A DNA stretch of 20,733 bases from Ignavibacteria bacterium. GTDB lineage: Bacteria; Bacteroidota; Ignavibacteria; Tepidaquicellales; OLB5. Numbering within the stretch: position 1 is the first letter of the stretch; each line of letters starts with the position of its first letter. The translations under genes were made by a program, and so were the position numbers. The notes beneath the pieces were generated by a model, which was not told the DNA's origin, searched no databases, and saw only the letters and a list, made by a program, of their open reading frames with translations. The stretch lies in NCBI GenBank assembly GCA_030835005.1, contig JAUQWT010000084.1, positions 1 through 20,733 of the forward strand, given 5' to 3'. This document shows positions 1 through 7,573 of this stretch, one piece after another.

Positions 1-144
1 TTAACGCAATCAGAGCCGCTTCATATTGATGCGATTTCAGAGATATCGGGATTGAATATATCGGATTCTCTTGTAAGTTTACTAAACCTGGAGTTTAAGG
101 GGGTAATTGACCAGTTGCCGGGAAAAAGATTCAAAATAAAGTAA
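1..144 (+). CDS. dprA: DprA C-terminal fragment (DNA processing protein, 5' end outside window)
   Basis: Reading frame 1 is open from the window edge to TAA at 142-144 and encodes 47 residues, ending in QLPGKRFKIK. The pattern 'HIDAISEISGLN...LLNLEFKGVIDQLPGKRF' is the typical C-terminal winged-helix (DprA_WH) domain of DprA/Smf. DprA loads RecA onto incoming single-stranded DNA during natural transformation. Only the last part of the gene is present, so the Rossmann-like core cannot be checked. It lies 19 bp upstream of the rpoN start and is probably co-transcribed with it. The family call rests on this short but characteristic tail. Confidence 0.8.
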   Translation, partial: LTQSEPLHIDAISEISGLNISDSLVSLLNLEFKGVIDQLPGKRFKIK

Positions 145-163
145 AGTTTAGGTTAAGAATAAT

Positions 164-1540
164 TTGTTAAGAAATTCACAGGGTCAAATATTACAGCAGA
201 AACTCTCTCCGCAGGCAATACAGGCACAGTTGCTTCTTGCTATCCCGACTATTGCACTGGATCAGGAAATTAAGAAACAGCTCGAGGATAACCCTGTCCT
301 GGAGGATGAGAATGTTACCGATGAGCGGATAGAAGAATCGCCAGAAAATGTTTTTCCGGATGATAACTGGAATCCCGGTTCCGGGAGAAGCAATAATTCT
401 GATTATGACCAGGAAGAAAGAACGGAATATCTGATCAATAAGCAGAACAAGCAAAGAGAATCACCGTTAGAACAGGTTTATAAGCTTGGACTCTCAAATG
501 ATGAGATCTTGGTTGCTGAAGAAATCCTCGGGAATCTTGAATCAAACGGTTATCTAAATATTACACTTTCTGAAATAACCGGAATCATAAAAGATAAGTA
601 TAACATAGATATCCCGATTTCAATTGTAGAGGATGTACTTAAGACAGTGCAAAGGCTTGATCCCCCGGGTATTGCTGCAAGAGACCTTAAAGAGTGTCTT
701 TCTATTCAGTTGAATGAGCTCAAAATCGATGAACCGGATCGAGAACTTTCGCTTAAAATGATAAATGAGTACTTCGATGAGTTTAAACTGAAGCACTTTG
801 AGAAGCTTGCGAAATTGCTGGAAGTTTCTGTTGGAAAAATTGATGAGCTCTTTGAGATCATACACAGGTTAAATCCATCGCCTGGAAAACAAGATAGTGC
901 AGCTGATTACATCTATCCGGATTTTATCATAAAAGAATCAGAAGGGAAATTAAGAATTGAACTGAACAATGATTCAAACCCGCAGGTGCGGATCAGCAAA
1001 AAGTACCTTGATTTGCTTAAGGATAGAAACACTGATAAAGATACAAAAGAATTCCTGAAGAACAAGGTTGAATCTGCCAGGTGGTTCCTTAATGCAATTC
1101 AATCAAGAAAAGACACGATGCTGAAGGTTATGAATGCTATTGCCTTCAGACAGGAAGAATTCTTCTTTTCGCATGGAGAGAATTTGAAACCGATGTTTGA
1201 AAAAGATATTGCAGATGATATCAGTATGGATATTTCCACCGTCAGCCGGGTAGTGAGAGGCAAATATGTGCAAACGGATTTTGGTATTTTTGAGCTGAAA
1301 TATTTTTTCTCCGGCGGAATGAAAACAGACTCCGGCGAAGATGTCTCGAACAAAATACTCAAAGAGAAGATCAGAGAATTTATTGCCCGTGAAAACAAAC
1401 TTAAACCTCTTAGTGATGACAAGCTTATGGAAATATTGAATAAAGAAGGATTTAATATTGCAAGGAGGACTGTTGCTAAATACAGAGAAGCAATGAAGAT
1501 CCCAAAAGCAACCTTGAGAAGAAAGATAACTGCAGAGTGA
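164..1540 (+). CDS. rpoN: RNA polymerase sigma-54 factor RpoN
   Basis: Encodes sigma-54, the alternative sigma factor that binds -24/-12 promoters and needs an AAA+ activator to open them. The 458-residue length is normal for the family. Region I is visible at residues 5-50, Gln/Leu-rich and ending in 'LEDNPVLEDE'. An acidic region II follows at about 50-100, then the core-binding domain at about 105-300, with 'RLDPPGIAARDL' near 164-175. A helix-turn-helix sits around 346-372, and the RpoN box ARRTVAKYR is at 433-441. The start is TTG at 164. No in-frame ATG precedes the conserved region I, and a weak AGG lies about 12 nt upstream. Its neighbours are dprA (19 bp before) and hslV (108 bp after). 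No sigma-54 activator gene is in the window. Confidence 0.95.
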   Translation: MLRNSQGQILQQKLSPQAIQAQLLLAIPTIALDQEIKKQLEDNPVLEDENVTDERIEESPENVFPDDNWNPGSGRSNNSDYDQEERTEYLINKQNKQRESPLEQVYKLGLSNDEILVAEEILGNLESNGYLNITLSEITGIIKDKYNIDIPISIVEDVLKTVQRLDPPGIAARDLKECLSIQLNELKIDEPDRELSLKMINEYFDEFKLKHFEKLAKLLEVSVGKIDELFEIIHRLNPSPGKQDSAADYIYPDFIIKESEGKLRIELNNDSNPQVRISKKYLDLLKDRNTDKDTKEFLKNKVESARWFLNAIQSRKDTMLKVMNAIAFRQEEFFFSHGENLKPMFEKDIADDISMDISTVSRVVRGKYVQTDFGIFELKYFFSGGMKTDSGEDVSNKILKEKIREFIARENKLKPLSDDKLMEILNKEGFNIARRTVAKYREAMKIPKATLRRKITAE

Positions 1541-1631
1541 ATTCGATGATAAAATTTCAGTGTATTCTATGTTAAAATAGTAGTTTATATTAGGAATTAT
1601 TAATAGAATTATTGGTTTAAACTAGTAAAGC

Positions 1632-1637
1632 GGAGGA
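1632..1637 (+). promoter_or_regulatory. Strong Shine-Dalgarno site for hslV
   Basis: GGAGGA lies 11 nt before the TTG at 1649. It is one of the few near-perfect ribosome-binding sites in this window. It supports the TTG as the real hslV start, since no ATG is available before the catalytic threonine. Confidence 0.7.
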
Positions 1638-1648
1638 ATTACAACAAC

Positions 1649-2185
1649 TTGAAAAATAAGGTTTTAAGTACAACTGTGATTGGTCTGATCAAAGACGGCA
1701 AAGCAGCAATAGGCAGCGATGGTCAGGTCACTGTATCAAATACGGTATTGAAACACAACACCAAAAAAGTAAGAAAGATTTACAACAATAAAGTTCTTGC
1801 GGGGTTTGCCGGCTCTACTGCAGATGCACTAACTTTGTTTGAGAAGTTCGAAGCAAAACTGGAGCAGTATAAGGGCAACCTGCCAAGGGCGGCTGTTGAG
1901 CTTGCAAAAGAGTGGCGCACAGACAGGTATTTGCGCCGGCTTGAAGCTCTTCTTGCAGTAATGGATGATAAGCACGCATTCATAATTTCAGGTAACGGAG
2001 ACGTAATAGAGCCTGATGATGGAATAGTTGCGATCGGATCCGGAGGAAGCTTTGCAACAGCAGCTGCAAGGATGCTTCTGAAATATTCACAGCTTTCTGC
2101 TGTTGAAATTGTTAAAGAGGCACTTAACACAGCCGCAGATATCTGTATTTACACAAATCACAGTATAACAATAGAGGAATTATAA
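1649..2185 (+). CDS. hslV: ATP-dependent protease proteolytic subunit HslV (ClpQ)
   Basis: Peptidase of the cytoplasmic HslVU (ClpYQ) protease. It is an N-terminal-nucleophile threonine peptidase of the proteasome beta-subunit family (T1B). The protein has 178 residues and matches the family closely along its length: 'GSDGQVT', 'KVRKIYNNKVLAGFAGSTADA', 'AAVELAKEWRTDRYLRRLEA', 'IAIGSGG' and the C-terminal 'CIYTNHSITIEEL'. Alignment from memory to E. coli HslV puts the catalytic Thr at T8, after a 7-residue leader MKNKVLS. Maturation would therefore remove a short propeptide rather than only the initiator Met. The start is TTG with a strong GGAGGA site. hslU begins 3 bp after its stop, so the two are translationally close. 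Confidence 0.96.
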   Translation: MKNKVLSTTVIGLIKDGKAAIGSDGQVTVSNTVLKHNTKKVRKIYNNKVLAGFAGSTADALTLFEKFEAKLEQYKGNLPRAAVELAKEWRTDRYLRRLEALLAVMDDKHAFIISGNGDVIEPDDGIVAIGSGGSFATAAARMLLKYSQLSAVEIVKEALNTAADICIYTNHSITIEEL

Positions 2186-2188
2186 TTA

Positions 2189-3742
2189 ATGAAAGAATCA
2201 ACAATGGACACAACAGAAAAATCCCCTGACAACAGGGAAGCATCCCAGAAAAAAGAAACCAGGGATACTCCCGATGATAAATCAAAAACTAACGGCAAAA
2301 ATGAGATCAAGAGATCCAGGACAAAAAAGGAGATCAAAGAACCTCAGCAATCCGAAGTGAAGGAGTTAACACCTTCACAGATTGTTGCAGAGCTTGATAA
2401 ATATATTATAGGACAGGATAATGCAAAGAAATCTGTTGCAATAGCTTTAAGGAACCGGTGGAGAAGAAAACAGATTACTGATAGCCTAAGGGAAGAGATT
2501 ATGCCTAACAATATTATCCTTATAGGCCCGACTGGAGTTGGTAAAACTGAAATAGCCAGGAGACTTGCGAAGCTGACAAATGCGCCATTTGTAAAGGTTG
2601 AGGCATCAAAATTTACAGAAGTAGGTTATGTTGGCAGGGATGTAGAATCTATCATTCGTGAACTTACAGATCTTGGTGTTACAATTGTCAAATCCGAAAG
2701 AGCTATTGAAGTGCAGAAAAAAGCTGAATATATGACTGAGGAGAGAATACTGGATATCATCATTCCGCCGGTGAAAAAAAGAAGCGAAGATTCAGCAGCA
2801 CAGCCTGCAACACTCGGTTTTACGGCATCACATACGGAAACCGATAAGGAAGATAATTTTAAAACACGTGAGAAATTCCGCGAGAAACTTAACAGCGGCG
2901 AGCTTGATGACAGGGTTATTGAAGTAGATGTTAACGCTGACGGAATGCCGATGATGCAGGTTATGGGACCCATGGGTCTTGATGACCTTGGTGTAAATCT
3001 ACAGGACCTGTTCAGCAGCGTTATGCCGAAGAAATCCAAGAAAAGAAAGATGACCGTCAAAGAAGCACGCGTTGCTCTGGTTCAGGAAGAAGCTCAGAAA
3101 CTGATCGATATGGATTCGGTTATCAAAGAAGCAATTGAAAGGGTACAGGAATACGGAATTGTGTTTATCGATGAAATTGACAAAATTGCAGGACCGCACT
3201 CAAAATCACAGGGACCCGATGTATCACGTGAAGGTGTTCAAAGAGACCTGCTCCCCATAGTTGAAGGCTCAAGTGTGACAACTAAGTACGGAATGGTAAG
3301 AACAGACCATATATTGTTTATTGCATCCGGTGCATTCCACGTTTCAAAGCCGAGCGATCTTATACCTGAATTGCAGGGCAGGTTTCCTATAAGAGTTGAA
3401 CTAAACAGCCTGACTGAAGAAGATTTTGTCAAAATACTTACTCAGCCTCAAAATGCACTTTTGAAACAGTACGAAGCTCTCTTAAAGGCAGAAGATGTGG
3501 TAATTGAGTTTACAAACGACGGGATACTTGAAGTTGCAAGGATCGCTGCAGAAGTAAATGAACAGGTGGAAAATATCGGGGCAAGAAGGCTGCATACTAT
3601 TCTTTCTACTTTGCTTGAAGACATATTATTTAATACGCCTGATAAAATAAAGGAAAAGAAGTTCAATGTTGACAAAAATATGGTACAGGATAAACTGAAA
3701 GATATTGTTAAGAACAGAGATTTGAGCAGGTACATTTTATAA
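2189..3742 (+). CDS. hslU: ATP-dependent protease ATPase subunit HslU (ClpY)
   Basis: AAA+ unfoldase that recognises, unfolds and feeds substrates into HslV. The Walker A GPTGVGKT is at residues 113-120, the GYVG pore loop at 146-149, and the Walker B IVFIDEID at 324-331. The 'SGPDVSREGVQRDLLP'-like segment (here QGPDVSREGV) starts near 341, with 'LQGRFPIRVEL' at about 395-405 and a GARRLHT sensor-2 region. The C-terminal DLSRYIL matches the tail that docks into and activates HslV. The inserted I-domain spans roughly 165-310. Length is 517 residues against about 440-460 for typical HslU. The extra part is a Lys/Glu/Asp-rich, low-complexity N-terminus of about 57 residues before 'LTPSQIVAELDKYIIGQ'. 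GAGGA at 2174-2178, inside the end of hslV, lies 10 nt before the chosen ATG and supports the long form. ATG 2204 would shorten it by only five residues. Confidence 0.96.
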   Translation: MKESTMDTTEKSPDNREASQKKETRDTPDDKSKTNGKNEIKRSRTKKEIKEPQQSEVKELTPSQIVAELDKYIIGQDNAKKSVAIALRNRWRRKQITDSLREEIMPNNIILIGPTGVGKTEIARRLAKLTNAPFVKVEASKFTEVGYVGRDVESIIRELTDLGVTIVKSERAIEVQKKAEYMTEERILDIIIPPVKKRSEDSAAQPATLGFTASHTETDKEDNFKTREKFREKLNSGELDDRVIEVDVNADGMPMMQVMGPMGLDDLGVNLQDLFSSVMPKKSKKRKMTVKEARVALVQEEAQKLIDMDSVIKEAIERVQEYGIVFIDEIDKIAGPHSKSQGPDVSREGVQRDLLPIVEGSSVTTKYGMVRTDHILFIASGAFHVSKPSDLIPELQGRFPIRVELNSLTEEDFVKILTQPQNALLKQYEALLKAEDVVIEFTNDGILEVARIAAEVNEQVENIGARRLHTILSTLLEDILFNTPDKIKEKKFNVDKNMVQDKLKDIVKNRDLSRYIL

Positions 3743-3777
3743 CAGAATAAGAATTGTGCAGTGTTTAAAAGTATAAA

Positions 3778-3783
3778 AAGGAG
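3778..3783 (+). promoter_or_regulatory. Shine-Dalgarno site for the beta-barrel protein
   Basis: AAGGAG lies 8 nt before ATG 3792. It is strong by the standards of this window and fixes the start directly ahead of a signal peptide. Confidence 0.65.
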
Positions 3784-3791
3784 AAAACAAA

Positions 3792-4628
3792 ATGAAGAAA
3801 CTAATCTTAACATTGCTTTTGATAATAACAGGCAGTTTATTATCACAAGATCTGAATTTGGCTGGCCTCAAACTGAGTGAAAAGAAATCTCAGATAAAGG
3901 GCTTTTATCAGGCATCAAATGTGATAGATAGAAATGCCGTTTATGAAAAAGAGTTCCAGCTTAAGAAACGTAAAACCGTGACATCTTTTTTCGGCGCGGG
4001 GTATTCTTTAATGATATTTACAAATAAGTATATGAGTGCTGCATTCCCGGTGCTGGATACAAGGAACGGAAGCTTTCTTACCAATATAAACCTGTTCTTC
4101 GGTTTTGCTATCGCAAAAGCCGTCACGCTAGAAATTGAGCCGACAATACTTTTCACAAGCAACAATAAGCAAATCGATTATGCTCTTTCACAGCCATTTG
4201 TATTGAATGGAGTTTCTTATAATTATGCACATACATACACAAATGGAATAATTGCTTTGCCGCTTGCTCTAAATGTGAGGTTCTTCCCTATGTTCAAGCA
4301 AAAGGGTTTTGCCAGATTATTCTTCATAGGTGGCGGAGTAGGCGCAGCATGGATAAGAGAGGAGAATGATGTTTATTATAATAATAGTCCAAATACTTAC
4401 GGTTTTCAAAACGATCAGTTCAGATCAGGCATTTCAACCAGTCAGTGGGCGCCATTGTTTAAAGCTATGGTTGGTTTCACAGGTTCGGGCGGTCAGTTTG
4501 GTTTTGGGGGAGAGCTGAGATATAATATAATTCCTTTAAAACAGGACATGACTCAGCCATTTGCCACCAGGTTTGCCAAGGACTTTAACAGCGTTGATAT
4601 TACGGTAAGGTTTTATTTCAGTCTCTAG
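3792..4628 (+). CDS. Putative outer-membrane beta-barrel protein, function unknown
   Basis: A 278-residue protein with a classic signal peptide (MKK, then the hydrophobic stretch LILTLLLIITGSLL, likely cut near SQ at 18-20). The rest is Gly/aromatic-rich with alternating hydrophobic segments, such as 'LARLFFIGGGVGAAW'-like and 'FGFGGELRYNI' strands, and it ends in aromatic residues (VRFYFSL). A C-terminal aromatic strand of this kind is typical of BAM-assembled outer-membrane barrels. It lies 49 bp after hslU on the same strand and is followed by a strong terminator, so it may share the hslVU transcript or have its own promoter in the gap. I do not recognise a specific family. A porin-like or OmpA-barrel-like protein is possible. 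Confidence 0.7.
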   Translation: MKKLILTLLLIITGSLLSQDLNLAGLKLSEKKSQIKGFYQASNVIDRNAVYEKEFQLKKRKTVTSFFGAGYSLMIFTNKYMSAAFPVLDTRNGSFLTNINLFFGFAIAKAVTLEIEPTILFTSNNKQIDYALSQPFVLNGVSYNYAHTYTNGIIALPLALNVRFFPMFKQKGFARLFFIGGGVGAAWIREENDVYYNNSPNTYGFQNDQFRSGISTSQWAPLFKAMVGFTGSGGQFGFGGELRYNIIPLKQDMTQPFATRFAKDFNSVDITVRFYFSL

Positions 4629-4651
4629 TTTAACATTATTAAAGCAAGATC

Positions 4652-4677
4652 AAGGCGGGCAGAACCCGCCTTTTTTT
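4652..4677 (+). terminator. Rho-independent terminator after the beta-barrel gene
   Basis: The stem AAGGCGGG (4652-4659) pairs with CCCGCCTT (4665-4672) around a CAGAA loop and runs into a T-tract (4671-4677). It closes the dprA-rpoN-hslVU-barrel block. Confidence 0.9.
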
Positions 4678-4831
4678 ATAATTATCATACTCTTTCATGA
4701 TAGCAGTCATATTTCTTTACACTTGAAATCAATTATATTGGAATATACAATTCGTATTACGTCCTGTTCAAATTGAGTTCAGGATTTGTTCATTTATCAG
4801 TAAGTTCAACGGCATTTTCGAATATAAATAT
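4678..4831 (+). promoter_or_regulatory. Leader/promoter region of the multiheme gene with GTTCA repeats
   Basis: About 150 bp lie between the terminator and the cytochrome-like gene. It must hold that gene's promoter, because the upstream transcript ends at the terminator. GTTCA occurs four times, at 4766-4770, 4777-4781, 4788-4792 and 4804-4808. The first three are exactly 11 bp apart, about one helical turn. A possible TTGAAA (4723-4728) with TATACA (4744-4749) has a short 15-bp spacer, so the promoter assignment is weak. No clear Shine-Dalgarno precedes ATG 4832. Confidence 0.35.
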
Positions 4832-6277
4832 ATGAGAAAATTCTACAATTGTTTTTTGATGTTTGTACTGATGTTGTTACTTATCAGTGCTAACTCAACC
4901 GCGCAGCAATATGTATTACTCGGGTGGAATGACCTTGGTATGCATTGCTCGAACATGGATTTTTCTAAGATGGCAATTCTTCCTCCTTACAATAATGTTT
5001 ATGCTCAGTTAATTAAGAAGCAGGCAGGCCAAAATCCTCAAATTGTCACGACCGGATTTAATATAGAATATTCAATTCCGGGAAACACTTATTCAGTAGG
5101 GAAGACCAATTTCTGGACATATGCTCAGCAGTTATTCGGTCTGCCGAATCCTCTGCCAAATAATGTCGGATTAACGGGCAGAGGTCTAACCGGCACTATG
5201 GATACTTCAGGGAATTCATTTAAAGCTGATGGGATCCCAAATACTCCATTCATTGATTCAGACTGGATAGTTGAAAGACCCTTCCAATTGTTCCACTTAA
5301 TAGCTATGCAGAACAATAGCGCAATTGCTTTTACTGATAATGTTATTCCTGTCAGTAATGAAGTAGGTTGTGTTCAAAGCGGTTGCCACAGCTCTGAGCA
5401 GTCTATTAAGAATGATCATCCGAATGTTCCGGGATTTAACGAAACCGGGCCGGAGCTTTGTGCCAGATGCCATGCTTCTAATGCTCTAGGAACTGTTGGC
5501 GATCCTGAGGCAAAACCTTTTTCTTTCAGAATTCATGACCAGCATCATGATATTCAACCCGTTAACGGAATTGAAACATGTTACAAATGCCACCCCGGAC
5601 CCAATACTCAGTGCTTTAGGGATATTATGAGAACTCAAGGTGCAATGGTTTGCCAAAACTGCCATGGTACTATGCAGACATTGGCGAACTCTATAGAAAA
5701 TGGAAGGCGCCCATGGCTGGATGAACCAAGATGCGGAGATATTACTTGCCATGGAAGTACTCATTCTGAAGAACCAGGCAAATTATACAGGCAATCTAGG
5801 GGGCATGGGAGTTTGTTTTGTTCTTCATGTCACGGGAGCCCGCATGCAGTATATCCTTCAAGAGAAGTTAATGATAACGTTCAAAGCATCAGGGTACAGG
5901 GCCATTCTGGGGTGATATCTGACTGCATGGTTTGTCACACCAGTCCGCCAACTGGTCCCGGGCCTCATGGAATTCTTTTCATAGGAATAACTCAGTTAGG
6001 CAATGAGGTTCCGCATGGATTTAAGTTGTATCAAAACTATCCGAATCCGTTTAATCCGGTCACAAAGATCAAGTTCGATATTGACAGATCTTCAAATGCA
6101 AAGTTGATTATATTCGACTATCTGGGCAGGGAAGTTGAAGTAGTGTTTGAGAGCGAATTGAAAGCGGGGAAGTATGAAGCCGATTGGAATGGTTCTAAGT
6201 ATGCTTCTGGAGTATATATTTATAAACTTATCTCAGATAATTACACGGAATCCCGGAAAATGATATTAATCAAATGA
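4832..6277 (+). CDS. Secreted multiheme c-type cytochrome-like protein with T9SS sorting domain
   Basis: A 481-residue exported protein. The signal peptide is at about 1-25 (hydrophobic FLMFVLMLLLISA, cut near STAQQ). An N-terminal domain (26-175) begins 'YVLLGWNDLGMHCSNMDF', a phrase I associate with multiheme cytochrome-like proteins of unknown role. The haem-binding region (180-370) has five CXXCH sites at C210, C250, C274, C330 and C365, plus two CX4CH sites at C180 and C301, giving up to seven haems. Several extra His residues could be distal ligands. The C-terminal T9SS type A domain (about 398-481) has LYQNYPNPFNPVTKIKFDI, a 'GxYxxxWNG' segment, and ends SRKMILIK. The protein would cross the inner membrane by Sec, receive haem in the periplasm, and be exported to the cell surface or released. 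An electron-transfer role is inferred; no redox partner gene is adjacent. Confidence 0.85.
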   Translation: MRKFYNCFLMFVLMLLLISANSTAQQYVLLGWNDLGMHCSNMDFSKMAILPPYNNVYAQLIKKQAGQNPQIVTTGFNIEYSIPGNTYSVGKTNFWTYAQQLFGLPNPLPNNVGLTGRGLTGTMDTSGNSFKADGIPNTPFIDSDWIVERPFQLFHLIAMQNNSAIAFTDNVIPVSNEVGCVQSGCHSSEQSIKNDHPNVPGFNETGPELCARCHASNALGTVGDPEAKPFSFRIHDQHHDIQPVNGIETCYKCHPGPNTQCFRDIMRTQGAMVCQNCHGTMQTLANSIENGRRPWLDEPRCGDITCHGSTHSEEPGKLYRQSRGHGSLFCSSCHGSPHAVYPSREVNDNVQSIRVQGHSGVISDCMVCHTSPPTGPGPHGILFIGITQLGNEVPHGFKLYQNYPNPFNPVTKIKFDIDRSSNAKLIIFDYLGREVEVVFESELKAGKYEADWNGSKYASGVYIYKLISDNYTESRKMILIK

Positions 6278-6307
6278 GAATTAGGGTCTTTTGATAAGTC
6301 ATAAACT

Positions 6308-6334
6308 AAGAAAGGGGCTTCGAGCCCCTTTCTT
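6308..6334. terminator. Bidirectional intrinsic terminator between convergent genes
   Basis: A perfect 12-bp stem: AAGAAAGGGGCT (6308-6319) pairs with AGCCCCTTTCTT (6323-6334) around TCG. It lies 30 bp after the cytochrome stop (+) and 33 bp after the acyl-CoA dehydrogenase stop (-). T-rich sequence follows on both strands, so it can end both transcripts. Confidence 0.88.
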
Positions 6335-6367
6335 CTATCAAAAAATGTATCGCTTGTTCTGAAAATT

Positions 6368-7510
6368 CTAATCCTTGAGCATTGCCCGGGATATGACAAC
6401 TCTTTGAATTTCTGAAGTCCCTTCATAGATCTCAGTTATTTTTGCATCGCGCAGGTATCTTTCAACCAAATACTCTCTTACATAACCGTAACCGCCGTGG
6501 ATCTGTATTGCTTCCAAAGAATTATTTACTGCAACTTTACTTGCAAGAAGCTTGCCCATCGCTGCTTCCTTTGCATAAGGCATATTGTTATCTTTCTTCC
6601 ACGCAGCCTGTAATACAAGATTTCTGGCTGCTTCAACATTTGTTGCCATATCCGCAAGCTTGAATTGTATTGCCTGAAGATTTGAAATAGGTGAACCGAA
6701 TGCTTTACGTGTTTTGGCATACCGTACCGCGGCTTCAAGTGATGCCTGTGCAATTCCAAGAGCCTGTGCTGCAATTCCTATCCTTCCGCCGTTGAGTGTA
6801 TCCATAGCGATCTTGAATCCTGTACCTTCACCTCCAAGAAGCTGGTCTTTGTGAACTTTGCAGTTGTTAAAGCTTACTGTACATGTATCTGAGCTTCTGA
6901 TTCCAAGCTTATCTTCTTTAATTCCCGTTTCAAGGCCGGGAGTATCTTTATCCACAAGAAAAGTAGAAATACCTTTGTGTTTCAATTTCTTATCTGTCAT
7001 TGCCTGTACGAAATAGACATCCGAATTCTTCCCGTTAGTGATCCAGTTCTTGATACCGTTCATAATGTAATAGTCACCATCTTTTAGAGCTTCTGTCTTC
7101 TGCTGAGTAGCATCGCTTCCGGCTTCCGGCTCGGATAGGCAGAAGCAACCGAGTTTTTCACCTGATGCAAGCGGCTTAAGAAACCTTTCCTTCTGTTCAT
7201 CAGTACCCCAGTGATTGATACCATGGCAAACAAGCGAATTATTTACACTCATTATTACCCCGACTGAAGCATCAACCTTTGAAATTTCTTCCATAGCCAA
7301 AACGTAGCTAACAGCATCAAATCCTGCACCGCCCCATTCCGGAGGGACCATCATACCCATGAATCCGAATTCACCCAGTTTTTTTATTATCTCGAATGGG
7401 AATTCAGCTTTAATATCGCGCTCTATTGTAGAAGGTGCTATTTCATTCTGAGCAAAATCTCTTGCAGTATCCCTGATTGCTATTTGTTCTTCACTGAAGT
7501 TAAAGTCCAT
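6368..7510 (-). CDS. Acyl-CoA dehydrogenase (short-chain/butyryl-CoA type)
   Basis: FAD-dependent alpha,beta-dehydrogenation of a fatty acyl-CoA to the trans-2-enoyl-CoA, in the cytoplasm. The 380-residue length is typical of the short/medium-chain family. Conserved blocks are the N-terminal helical domain (1-120), CLSEPEAGSDA at 124-134 and WITNG at 156-160 in the flavin-binding beta domain, and the C-terminal helical domain ending in 'IYEGTSEIQR'. The catalytic base is E363 in YEG, the position used by butyryl- and medium-chain enzymes. The gene lies 63 bp after the 3-hydroxyacyl-CoA dehydrogenase and is the last of the long minus-strand run before the terminator. Its natural electron acceptor, the electron-transfer flavoprotein, is not encoded here. 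Chain-length preference cannot be read from sequence alone. Confidence 0.93.
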   Translation of the reverse strand: MDFNFSEEQIAIRDTARDFAQNEIAPSTIERDIKAEFPFEIIKKLGEFGFMGMMVPPEWGGAGFDAVSYVLAMEEISKVDASVGVIMSVNNSLVCHGINHWGTDEQKERFLKPLASGEKLGCFCLSEPEAGSDATQQKTEALKDGDYYIMNGIKNWITNGKNSDVYFVQAMTDKKLKHKGISTFLVDKDTPGLETGIKEDKLGIRSSDTCTVSFNNCKVHKDQLLGGEGTGFKIAMDTLNGGRIGIAAQALGIAQASLEAAVRYAKTRKAFGSPISNLQAIQFKLADMATNVEAARNLVLQAAWKKDNNMPYAKEAAMGKLLASKVAVNNSLEAIQIHGGYGYVREYLVERYLRDAKITEIYEGTSEIQRVVISRAMLKD

Positions 7511-7573
7511 TATATGTTCTCAGTTTATATTCTTTACTGCCTGGTCAAAATTGAACCGGCATTTGTTACATTT

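Noticed and set aside
4946..4958. C39 in the 'GMHCSN' phrase as an eighth haem site of the cytochrome-like protein
   Set aside because: It is a single cysteine without a CXXCH partner. His and Cys there may bind metal, but it is not a c-type haem motif.
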